DNA from: an uncultured Clostridia bacterium
Lineage (GTDB): Bacteria > Bacillota > Clostridia > Christensenellales > Borkfalkiaceae
Assembly: GCA_944328495.1 (NCBI GenBank)
Contig: CALVHR010000017.1
Span: forward strand, 1 to 42,231
Length of the DNA: 42,231 nucleotides
Reading direction: 5' to 3'
Shown piece after piece: positions 15,987 to 23,395 of the stretch; the first letter of the stretch is position 1, and each line of letters starts with the position of its first letter. A program made the position numbers and the translations under genes. The notes under the pieces are model-generated. The model saw only the letters and a program-made list of their open reading frames with translations, made no database searches and was not told the origin of the DNA.

Positions 15987-17207
15987 TCAGCGCAGGGTAT
16001 CGAAGCGGATATCATAAAAAATGCGGGCATCTTGCAATAAAGTTTCGCGGTGGGAAGCGTATTGGGGGTAACAGAACCGATACAGTTTTTGGCGGAGCCG
16101 AAACAGGTCGCAGCCGCTTTCGCGCGTTTTTTCGAAGGCGCTTTGCAACTGGGCGCGGAACATTTCCTCGGCGGCGCGCAGGACATGCGCGGGAACGAGT
16201 GCGGTTTTGGCGACTTCGACGATGCCGGACGCTTTGTCGGCGTCCGAGATCTGGGCTTTTGCGCGGATGCGGAAGGTAAAGACGGGCACGCCGTCCTCGA
16301 ATTTAAGTTTCATGGATTTTTTCCCGATTTTCATTTTGAGGTTATAAGTTACTTTGCTGCCGTTTTCAAACACCTCTATGTCGCCGTAGGCGAAGTCGGT
16401 TTTCGTGTCGGCGAGGTTAAAGGCGAGCGTTTCTTCCGCGGTGAGCTCGGCGACGCGTTTTCCCTGAAAAAACAGAGCGGTCTTTGATGCATCGAACACA
16501 TCCGAATCGTTGCTGGATTGTGCGCTTGCGCCCGATCCGTCCGCGCTTTGCGAGCCGCCCGACGCGCTGTCGGCGCCCTGGCTGTTCCCCGAACTTTGGT
16601 TTCCGCCTTCTTTGCTCGCTTCCTTTTTGACGGAAATCACGGGCAGATATCCGCTTGCGCTGTCCGAAAAATACCCCTTTGCAAAGTCACGCAGGTTGCA
16701 TACGCTCACCTGGCCCGTCTTCTGTGCCTGCGAGGACAAAACTTTGGTGATCGCGGATGAAGGGAGATCCCCGACGGGCGAGTTTGCCTGCAAGGTCTCG
16801 GCGGCTGTGGTTTCGCAGACGGCGACGAGGCAGGAATCTTCGACAAATTCACTGCGGAGAAAGTAATCGAGGGAAGCGAATACGTTTTCGGAGACGGCTT
16901 CGGCTCCGAGCAGGACGAGCCTGCAATGCACGAGGGTAGGATACCAGCCCGTTTTGCCGTTGAACTCGGCGATGGCTTCGCCCACCGTTTCGGCGCCCTG
17001 GACGAGTACGCTGCTCGCTTTGCTCTCGTTCGGTACGGCAATTTGCGCGGAAACATCGATTTTGCCCTCTTCTTGGGAGCGGTCGATGCCGATGGCGGTG
17101 ACGATCGTGGTTTGCTGTATATTGATCAGCCCGAAATCATTGGAGAAAAAGAGCAAGAAGAGCGCCGCGGCGGCAATGAGCAATACTCTTGTCCAGAATT
17201 TATTCAT
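15987..17207 (-). CDS. gerAC: Spore germinant receptor subunit C (Ger(x)C family)
   Basis: 406 residues. N-terminal membrane anchor (about 7-22), then the Ger(x)C domains: the QQTTIVTAIGIDRSQEEGKIDVSAQIAVP opening, a central region with YLPVISVKK, and a C-terminal domain ending DARIFYDIRFDTLR. Germinant receptor C subunits are normally lipoproteins, but no lipobox cysteine is present after the hydrophobic stretch, so it would remain tethered by its N-terminal helix. Between domains 1 and 2 lies a roughly 45-residue linker made almost wholly of Ser, Gly, Asn, Ala, Gln and Asp. Overlaps gerAB by 8 nt. Expected in the spore inner membrane. Confidence 0.88.
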   Translation of the reverse strand: MNKFWTRVLLIAAAALFLLFFSNDFGLINIQQTTIVTAIGIDRSQEEGKIDVSAQIAVPNESKASSVLVQGAETVGEAIAEFNGKTGWYPTLVHCRLVLLGAEAVSENVFASLDYFLRSEFVEDSCLVAVCETTAAETLQANSPVGDLPSSAITKVLSSQAQKTGQVSVCNLRDFAKGYFSDSASGYLPVISVKKEASKEGGNQSSGNSQGADSASGGSQSADGSGASAQSSNDSDVFDASKTALFFQGKRVAELTAEETLAFNLADTKTDFAYGDIEVFENGSKVTYNLKMKIGKKSMKLKFEDGVPVFTFRIRAKAQISDADKASGIVEVAKTALVPAHVLRAAEEMFRAQLQSAFEKTRESGCDLFRLRQKLYRFCYPQYASHRETLLQDARIFYDIRFDTLR

Positions 17208-18276
17208 GGCGTTCTCCTTTGCCGCGTTTCAACAGCAGGCTGAGGATCGGAACGGCGTAGCAAAACAGAGCAAAGACCCACCATAATTTTTGTGTGAACA
17301 GCGTCTGCACTTCAAAAAAGGAATAGTTGAGAAAGATCGCGGCGAGCAGCATGGCGCCGTTGACGGCGGCGGCGGGAAAGACCGGATTGCAGGCAGGTGC
17401 GATCTTACGGATGCAGTGTACGCACATCTGGATGGGCACGCAAAGATAAAACACGAGCGGCAGGGCGGCGGCAAAAATAAAGAAAAGGTCGATCCTGCCC
17501 AGCGTCGTGTATGCGGTCGTATATTTGGAGATCTGCGCGATGGTGTTGATCTGCCGCAGGGCGATATCCGAAAAAATGCCGTAGAAAACGGTGAGAAAAA
17601 GCAAAACGACGGCGGTTCCCGCGGCGTAAGCGAGCATTACTTTTGCGGCGCCGTGTTTTTCGTACTTGAAATGCCCGAGGAAAAAGAGCGGGTAAAGGCA
17701 ATCGGTATACCAGTTCAGCCCGTACAGGCTGCCCGAAAAGATACCTTTGGCACCCGCGCCGCCGACGGGCAAAAGCGCCGAAAATTCCGCCTGCGGCAGG
17801 GACAGCAGCAGGATGACGGCAAGGCTGATCGCGGTGACGGGCAGGGCGAGATCGGCGGCTCTGCCGATGCTTTTAAAGCCCTTTACGCTCGCAAAAAAGC
17901 TGACCGCAAAAAAGGGCGCGAAGGATAAAAACGAAGGTACGTTCTCGTAAAAAACCTGCAAAACGAACGCTTTTTGTTCGAGAACGGGCAGAATTGCCGA
18001 AAAAAGAAAGAACGCGGCAAACAGTCCGTAAATGATTTTTGCTCCGATTTTTCCGAACGTGTTTTGCAAAAGATCGAAGAAAGTGCAGTCCGTTCGGCTG
18101 GCGAGAAACATGACCAGCGCGATGACTGCCCCTTCGAGCAGGAAATTGCCGAAGGCGGCAAGCAGCAGATCGTTTTTTGCCTGATAGGCGAGCATGGCGG
18201 GATAGACGATCATTTTTGTAAGAGGCATCATTCCCGCGAACAGAAAGCAGATCTGCCGCAATTTGATCTTATCCAT
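17200..18276 (-). CDS. gerAB: Spore germinant receptor subunit B (GerAB permease)
   Basis: 358 residues, about ten transmembrane helices, amino-acid/polyamine transporter-like fold of GerAB/YkvT family. The N-terminal IKLRQICFLFAGMMPLTKMIVYPAML segment is typical. GerAB-type subunits bind germinant amino acids in the spore inner membrane. The ATG at 18276 follows AAAGGAG. A TGCGGC-GAT-GCCGCA hairpin (18289-18303) lies immediately upstream of that site. Sits 64 bp after gerAA and overlaps gerAC. Specificity is unknown. Confidence 0.88.
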   Translation of the reverse strand: MDKIKLRQICFLFAGMMPLTKMIVYPAMLAYQAKNDLLLAAFGNFLLEGAVIALVMFLASRTDCTFFDLLQNTFGKIGAKIIYGLFAAFFLFSAILPVLEQKAFVLQVFYENVPSFLSFAPFFAVSFFASVKGFKSIGRAADLALPVTAISLAVILLLSLPQAEFSALLPVGGAGAKGIFSGSLYGLNWYTDCLYPLFFLGHFKYEKHGAAKVMLAYAAGTAVVLLFLTVFYGIFSDIALRQINTIAQISKYTTAYTTLGRIDLFFIFAAALPLVFYLCVPIQMCVHCIRKIAPACNPVFPAAAVNGAMLLAAIFLNYSFFEVQTLFTQKLWWVFALFCYAVPILSLLLKRGKGERHE

Positions 18277-18288
18277 AAAATTCTCCTT

Positions 18289-18303
18289 TGCGGCGATGCC
18301 GCA
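18289..18303 (-). promoter_or_regulatory. Hairpin abutting the gerAB Shine-Dalgarno
   Basis: A 6-bp perfect stem TGCGGC/GCCGCA with a 3-nt loop directly upstream of AAAGGAG. Almost the same stem occurs before spoIIE (22978-22995). Confidence 0.5.
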
Positions 18304-18340
18304 GAAATCGTGTGACGGGTTTGTAAGTCAGGCCGCGCCG

Positions 18341-19831
18341 TTACGTGCGGTTCTCGACTTTCAGGCGGCGCTTGTTGCGCGGTCGGAATACGGCAGGCCG
18401 TTCGGAAAGGGCATAGATATCCGCTTTGAAGACCGAATCGCGCAGGTCGCGGCGAATGAGCGGGGAAAAGGGGGCGAGGAGCGGCGTTCCGTAACTGTCC
18501 GAGGTGACGAGGTAATACAGAATAAGCGCAGTCAACAAAATGATCCCGTAAGTTCCGATGCTGCCCGCAACCAGAAGGTAAGCGATGCGCACGACCGAGA
18601 GCGTGCCGGTCAGGTCGGGCACGGTATAAGCGGAGATCCCCGACAGCGCGACGATGATGATCGCGGAGGAAGATACCAGCCCCGCTTTGACGGCGGTATC
18701 GCCGAGAACCAGTGCGCCGATGACGGACAGTGCGAGTGCGACGTATTTCGGCATTCGCACGCTCGCCTCGATGAGGATCTCTAAGATGAGCAGGAGCAGA
18801 AACATTTCAAGACTTGGCGAAAGGGGCAGGTCGCGGATGCCGCCCGATACGGTGAGAAGGAGCCCGAACGGAAGAAGCTGCAATTTGAACAGCTGTGCGG
18901 CGACGTAAAACGCGGGTAAAAAGAGCGCCGCGGCGACGGCGATCCAACGCAGGGCGCGGCTGACGCTCGCGCGGTAGGGCGAAACAAAATAGTCCTGCGA
19001 GCTTTGAAAATCTTCGCTGAGCATGTAGGGCAGGGTGAGCGCAATGGGGGAGCCGTCGCACAGAATGCCGACGCGCCCTTCCAACATCTTCGCGCAGAGT
19101 ATGTCCGGCTTTTCCGTTGTGCCCACCTGTTTGAACAGCGAGTAGGGCTTCTTGGCGAGAAACTGCCCGATATAGGAAGAGTCCGGCACGCCGTCGATGT
19201 CGATGGCGCGAATGCGGCAGCGGATCTCTTCGATGACTTTTTCATCGGCGATCCCGTGCAGATACGCAATGCAGACAACCGTCTTGCTCCGTCTGCCCAC
19301 GACAATACTTTCAAAGCGCAGATCGGGCGTTTTCAGTCTGCGGCGCACCAGTCCCATATTGGTCTTGACATCCTCGATGAATCCTTCGCGCGGACCTTTG
19401 ACGGTGATCGCCGTCTGCGGTTCGGTCACGGCACGCAAGGCAACTTTTTTTGTGCCCAAAACGATCGCCGCGGCGATACCGTCTATAAACAGCGCAGGGT
19501 TACCCGATAAAATTTCGGAAACGGCTTCCTGCATATCTTCTGCCTGCCGCGATTCGGGAAAAAGCAATAGTTTTTCCGCTTCTTCCGCCGATTTGGGGGC
19601 GGGCGCAAGGGAAAGGGGTTTAGCCGTCAACTGCCCGAGCAATTCTTTGTCGGTGATGCCGTCGGCATAAACGGCAGCGCATTCCGTGCCGTCCTTCGCG
19701 CAAAAAGAGTAGACGAGAATGTCCTCGGCAGGAAGCAATTCCTTCACTTTTTGAACGTTGCGTGCGAGCCGGTCCGAAAATCCGCTCGACCGGGGTTTTG
19801 TTTCTTTTTGAGAATTGTTTATTTTTTCCAC
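18341..19831 (-). CDS. gerAA: Spore germinant receptor subunit A (GerAA)
   Basis: About 496 residues from a GTG at 19831. N-terminal soluble domain, then the family hallmark AVTEPQTAITVKGPREGFIEDVKTN and LVRRRLKTPDLRFE, then about five membrane helices and a charged tail with FKADIYALSERPAVFRPRN. GTG is inferred because it leaves about 37 residues before the ILVYSF strand, matching Bacillus GerAA, and because an intrinsic terminator (19942-19966) blocks the longer in-frame start at 19987. No Shine-Dalgarno precedes the GTG and no forespore sigma-G promoter was convincing, so the start is the weakest part of this call. First gene of gerAA-gerAB-gerAC. Confidence 0.85.
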   Translation of the reverse strand: MEKINNSQKETKPRSSGFSDRLARNVQKVKELLPAEDILVYSFCAKDGTECAAVYADGITDKELLGQLTAKPLSLAPAPKSAEEAEKLLLFPESRQAEDMQEAVSEILSGNPALFIDGIAAAIVLGTKKVALRAVTEPQTAITVKGPREGFIEDVKTNMGLVRRRLKTPDLRFESIVVGRRSKTVVCIAYLHGIADEKVIEEIRCRIRAIDIDGVPDSSYIGQFLAKKPYSLFKQVGTTEKPDILCAKMLEGRVGILCDGSPIALTLPYMLSEDFQSSQDYFVSPYRASVSRALRWIAVAAALFLPAFYVAAQLFKLQLLPFGLLLTVSGGIRDLPLSPSLEMFLLLLILEILIEASVRMPKYVALALSVIGALVLGDTAVKAGLVSSSAIIIVALSGISAYTVPDLTGTLSVVRIAYLLVAGSIGTYGIILLTALILYYLVTSDSYGTPLLAPFSPLIRRDLRDSVFKADIYALSERPAVFRPRNKRRLKVENRT

Positions 19832-19941
19832 ATTGCAAGTTTGTGCAAAAAACTGCCGTTCATGCGCCAAAATCGGGAACGCCGCACCGTTTGTCGGCGC
19901 GGCGAAAATCGTTTGCAAAATGTCTGCGGAAAATAAAAAAA

Positions 19942-19966
19942 CGCCCGCGGCGATAAGCCGCGGGCG
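19942..19966 (-). terminator. Intrinsic terminator after the unknown membrane-protein gene
   Basis: On minus, a 10-bp stem CGCCCGCGGC/GCCGCGGGCG with loop TTATC followed by seven T. Classic form. It isolates gerAA from upstream transcription. Confidence 0.88.
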
Positions 19967-19986
19967 CCCGCCTCGGGAACAGTGCA

Positions 19987-20490
19987 TTACAATGTGCGCA
20001 GCGTCGTCTCGATGAGCGAATACAGCGCGGGTGCAAGTTCTTCTCCCGCGATTTTTGCAATCTTTTGCATCGCTCCTTCTTCGTCGGTACCGACCGCCGC
20101 CGCGATCGCTTCCGCGTCTGCATCGGCAATTTCTCCGCAATCGGCAAGCAGTGCTTTGACGCACTGTGCTTTCAGGGACAACCCGCCGTTCCCGCGCAAA
20201 AACTGTTCATACACGACATGAATGACCGTTGCGAGCGAACCGCACGCAACGCCCTTCGCGAACATCGGCGCAAGCGCCGAAACGCTTGCGTCGAACCCTC
20301 CCGTCAGCGCGGTAAACGCCGCGTAGAGCAGAATGCCCAGGACAAAGGGCACGAAGGTCATGTACTTTCGCTTTACGTTTTTGAGCAGGGTGCGTTTGAG
20401 CACCGCGGTGAGCGCCCATACGGCAGCTCCGATCAGCAAAACGTCGGCGTTGAATTGCCTGAGGTAGGAAACAAACTGAAACAACTCCAT
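19987..20490 (-). CDS. Unknown membrane protein between spoIIE and gerAA
   Basis: 167 residues, family not recognised. Two clear hydrophobic helices (about 17-36 and 44-66) separated by a basic loop KRTLLKNVKRKY, then a third, shorter hydrophobic stretch (about 78-92). An Ala- and Glu-rich C-terminal half looks helical and soluble. The size and two-helix start recall holin-like or SpoIIIA-type small membrane proteins, but no family motif supports either. Start ATG at 20490 after GAAGGCGG; an in-frame start at 20553 runs through the leader hairpin and is rejected. It has its own -10 box, leader hairpin and terminator. Flanking by sporulation and germination genes suggests a spore role (inference). 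Confidence 0.75.
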   Translation of the reverse strand: MELFQFVSYLRQFNADVLLIGAAVWALTAVLKRTLLKNVKRKYMTFVPFVLGILLYAAFTALTGGFDASVSALAPMFAKGVACGSLATVIHVVYEQFLRGNGGLSLKAQCVKALLADCGEIADADAEAIAAAVGTDEEGAMQKIAKIAGEELAPALYSLIETTLRTL

Positions 20491-20510
20491 TTTACACCGC
20501 CTTCCGAAAG

Positions 20511-20582
20511 ACGGACGCCCGCCGCCGAAGGCGACGAGCGTCCGTTTCCGCACCGTATTTTTCCCGCCGCACGATCATTATA
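20511..20582 (-). promoter_or_regulatory. Promoter -10 and leader hairpin of the unknown membrane gene
   Basis: On minus, TATAAT at 20582-20577 with no good -35 at 17 bp. The roughly 80-nt leader holds a 15-bp stem (20511-20525 with 20531-20545, two G-U pairs on the RNA) just upstream of the Shine-Dalgarno. Confidence 0.55.
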
Positions 20583-20643
20583 CCGCAAAATTTTTGCAAA
20601 AGCCCGTGTGGCTGACAAGATTCGGAAGGCGTGATCGAAAAGT

Positions 20644-22968
20644 TTATGCCGCAGATTTGTCTCGGTCGAACAGCCGCACGGCGACGGCGGTCATATCGTC
20701 TTCGGCGTGCCCGCCCGTGCGCGCGAGGGCGGCGGCGAGGAGCGCGTCGGTGAGCGCCTGGGGATTGGCGGCGCTCTGTGTGCGCAGAAATTCGGCGATA
20801 TCGGCGCTGGATCCGAAGGCGGAGGTGATGCCGTCGCTGATAAAGAGCAGAGCATCCCCGCCCTGCAACTGGCGGGTGAGCACCGAGGGGCGAACGCCGT
20901 CCAAAAGGCCGAGGGGCAGGGAATCGCTTTCAAGCAGTTCCATGCTGGTTTCGGAGAGCAAAAAACCGAGCGGGGAACCGACTTTCACGATGTCGGCTCG
21001 CCCCGTTTCGAGGTCAACGGCGGCCGCGTCGATGCAGGCAAAACTTTCTTCGCGATTGAAGGAGAGCAAACGATTGACGGTGGACAGAACGATCTCTCCG
21101 GAAAGTCCTGCGCGGTAAAAGCTTTCGATGAGCGATAGGGAACAGTCGGAAATGCGCCGCGCGTATTCGCCGCTGCCCATGCCGTCGGAGAGCGCGCACA
21201 AAAAAGTACGTTCGTCGATGCGGGTAAGCGAGTTTGTATCGCCGCAGGCAGATTCGCCTTCTTTGGTGATGCTGGAAACGCCGAATGTCGCATCAAAACG
21301 CGGTCTGCGCCGCAAAAGCCAGCAATGCCTGTCCGCGGAAAGTGCGCGTTTTGACGATACCGTCAGCGGGAAATTGAACACGCGTTCGGCGGCGCGGCAT
21401 AACTTTTCGCCGGTGGCGTGCGCCGCGGTAATGTAGATCTCGGCGGGTTCGCCGCAAACAAGCACCTCATCGCAGGCGATCCCCGCCCGCCCCAATGCGT
21501 CTTTGAGGCGCCGTTCCGTTTCCGCATACGCGCCGAGCGGCGCGCTTTGTTCGACGGCAAGATTTTTCAGCATGTCCGCAAGTCCGCGCGCATGTTCGGC
21601 GAGAAGTTTTCGCCCCTGCGCGGCGTTTTCCGCCTCGATGCTCCCGCGGCGGTATTCTGCGAGCAGTTTATTGAGAGAAAAGAGCAGAGAAGAGGGATTC
21701 ATGCAATGCGAGGAAAGCGCGGCGGGCAGGTCAATGAGGTTGACTTTTCCCTTGGCACACCCCACAGACACGAGCTTTGCAAGCCCTTCCGCAGTGTCCT
21801 TTCCGCATTCTTCGCGTTTCTCACAGCTTCCGCACACCTCTTTTTGCAGTTCGGACAGTAAAAATTCCCGTGCATCCGTTTCCGCCTGCGTATCGGTATC
21901 AAGCGTCTCGAACGCCGCTTCGATCTCGCGAAAAGCGGCAGAGATCTCAAACAACTTTTCGCCAACGAGGGCGCGGTTGCGGTTGATGCTTGCCCGCGTA
22001 AGGCGCCGTTCGTTAAACTGTCTTGCGCGCGCCGAAAGGCGTGACAGCCAAGAATCGGGCACCATCGCATAGAGCAGGCACGGGATGAGCGGGACAAGCA
22101 TGGTCAGGTAAAACGCCGACACCGTGAACGGAGCCGTCAGGTTTTCGGGAGCAAAGAAATCGGTGAAATAGCGGGCCGTGACGTTTGCAAAGAACAAAGC
22201 AAGTGCGGCGGGAAGTTTTCCTGCGCGCAAAAATACGAGGATGATCGCCGCGTATAAGGCAAACAGGCCGCAGGATGTAAGGACGGGCGCCGCCGCTTCC
22301 ACCGATTCGCAGATCGCGATCGGCAGGGACAAGGCGAGTGCGCACAATGCGGCGTTTCCGTTGCGCATGAGCGAACAGCATAAAAGAAGGCAAAGAAGCG
22401 CGATGCCTTCGTATGCATATGCGCCGGCGAGGTTGTAAAGCCCGATCCCCGCCGCCGCGACGGCGGCGGCGCACAGCATGGGGTCTTCGGGGGTGAGTTT
22501 GCGCCGCCCCAAACGGAACAGCGCGCACCGCATCGCTCCCGCAAATACAAAGCAAAGCAAAAAGATCGCCGCTGCGACGAGAAGAGCGCGGATGAGGTTG
22601 GCATACACAACGGTGCCGAAGATCCATACAAAAGGGGCAAGGGCGGCGATCAGGTAGAGTGCGATCTCCGCGCGCATGGTGCGGCGGGTACGTTCATAGA
22701 ATAAAAATATTCCGCACAGCAGAACGCCCGAAACGGCGATCGCAAGAAAGGGGAATCCCCCCACGGTAAAAGCGAGCCCGCCCGCGAGTATGTATGTTCC
22801 TGCGGCGGCCACGGGGTTTGCACCGCACAGGAGTGCGGCAACGAGCGGCGCCAAGGAAAACGGCTCAAAATTTTTCATTGTGAAGTTCATGCACAGCATG
22901 CCGAGAAAGAGTGCAAGGTAAAACAAAACGCGGCCGTAGCCGTACCGGATTTTCAGTTTTTCCGCCAT
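20644..22968 (-). CDS. spoIIE: Stage II sporulation protein E (membrane PP2C phosphatase)
   Basis: 774 residues (827 in B. subtilis). The N-terminal 310 or so hold about ten membrane helices, a central domain (about 320-540) includes a cysteine-rich segment CGSCEKREECGK, and the C-terminal PP2C domain starts near FDATFGVSSITKEGESACGDTNS. Metal-binding acidic residues appear in ALSDGMGSGEYA, LLFISDGI and AEDDMTAVAVRLF. SpoIIE acts at the asymmetric septum and dephosphorylates SpoIIAA to activate sigma-F. The ATG has CGGAGAA upstream and a 6-bp hairpin directly before it. No Spo0A-type promoter could be assigned with confidence. Strong evidence that the organism sporulates. Confidence 0.94.
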   Translation of the reverse strand: MAEKLKIRYGYGRVLFYLALFLGMLCMNFTMKNFEPFSLAPLVAALLCGANPVAAAGTYILAGGLAFTVGGFPFLAIAVSGVLLCGIFLFYERTRRTMRAEIALYLIAALAPFVWIFGTVVYANLIRALLVAAAIFLLCFVFAGAMRCALFRLGRRKLTPEDPMLCAAAVAAAGIGLYNLAGAYAYEGIALLCLLLCCSLMRNGNAALCALALSLPIAICESVEAAAPVLTSCGLFALYAAIILVFLRAGKLPAALALFFANVTARYFTDFFAPENLTAPFTVSAFYLTMLVPLIPCLLYAMVPDSWLSRLSARARQFNERRLTRASINRNRALVGEKLFEISAAFREIEAAFETLDTDTQAETDAREFLLSELQKEVCGSCEKREECGKDTAEGLAKLVSVGCAKGKVNLIDLPAALSSHCMNPSSLLFSLNKLLAEYRRGSIEAENAAQGRKLLAEHARGLADMLKNLAVEQSAPLGAYAETERRLKDALGRAGIACDEVLVCGEPAEIYITAAHATGEKLCRAAERVFNFPLTVSSKRALSADRHCWLLRRRPRFDATFGVSSITKEGESACGDTNSLTRIDERTFLCALSDGMGSGEYARRISDCSLSLIESFYRAGLSGEIVLSTVNRLLSFNREESFACIDAAAVDLETGRADIVKVGSPLGFLLSETSMELLESDSLPLGLLDGVRPSVLTRQLQGGDALLFISDGITSAFGSSADIAEFLRTQSAANPQALTDALLAAALARTGGHAEDDMTAVAVRLFDRDKSAA

Positions 22969-22977
22969 AATTCTCCG

Positions 22978-22995
22978 TGCGGCGAAGTTGCCGCA
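22978..22995 (-). promoter_or_regulatory. Hairpin abutting the spoIIE Shine-Dalgarno
   Basis: TGCGGC/GCCGCA stem with a 6-nt loop ending next to CGGAGAA. The stem sequence is identical to the one before gerAB. Confidence 0.5.
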
Positions 22996-23115
22996 GTTTT
23001 TTGTTTATCCTATCACACTTGCGCGCAAAAAATACGGCACCTTTTGCCGAAAAAGGGGGAAGAGGGTCGTTTGCTCCGCGGTTTTCGGGAAAAGTTTGAA
23101 AGTAAGGTAAAAAGC

Positions 23116-23142
23116 GCCGCGCCGACAAAATGTCGGCGCGGC
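23116..23142 (-). terminator. Intrinsic terminator of the mnmG transcript
   Basis: A 12-bp stem GCCGCGCCGACA/TGTCGGCGCGGC with a 3-nt loop; on minus GCTTTTTACC follows. It lies downstream of repeat copy A, so that repeat would be part of the mnmG 3' untranslated RNA. Confidence 0.82.
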
Positions 23143-23173
23143 AAAAAGCGGCGAATCGTTGTTCAACGAAAAA

Positions 23174-23395
23174 ATTTCGCAGGCATCGGCTTGCCGAGAA
23201 ATGCGAGCTCTCAAACTTTTTGGCGCGAAGCAAAACCGCGCTTTTGCGGCAGCGCACCCAATTTGTCGCATACTTGCGACCTGAGCGGGTGAATGCGGCG
23301 CGCATAATGTGGTGTGCCCTCAATGGCGCGCCGCAGAGGGCAGAGCCCTTAATTCACGACTTTTTCTTTCATCAGCTTGAAAGAAAAAGTGTGAA
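23174..23395 (-). repeat. Mosaic stop-proximal repeat, copy A (after mnmG)
   Basis: On minus the element begins on the base after the mnmG stop codon with TTCACAC, then hairpin I (arms ACTTTTTCTTTC and GAAAGAAAAAGT, tip AAGCTGAT), the AGGGCTCTGCCCT hairpin, the GCGGCGCGC stem, a GTCGCA/TGCGAC hairpin, CAAATTGGGTGCGCT, and an end module with CTCGCATTTCTCGGC. Short form without the GAAAAAGCC module. Non-coding. Confidence 0.8.

Noticed and set aside
19832-19987. gerAA starting at the ATG at 19987, coupled to the upstream stop codon
   Set aside because: A classic intrinsic terminator (19942-19966) lies inside that extension and the added 52 residues do not match GerAA proteins.
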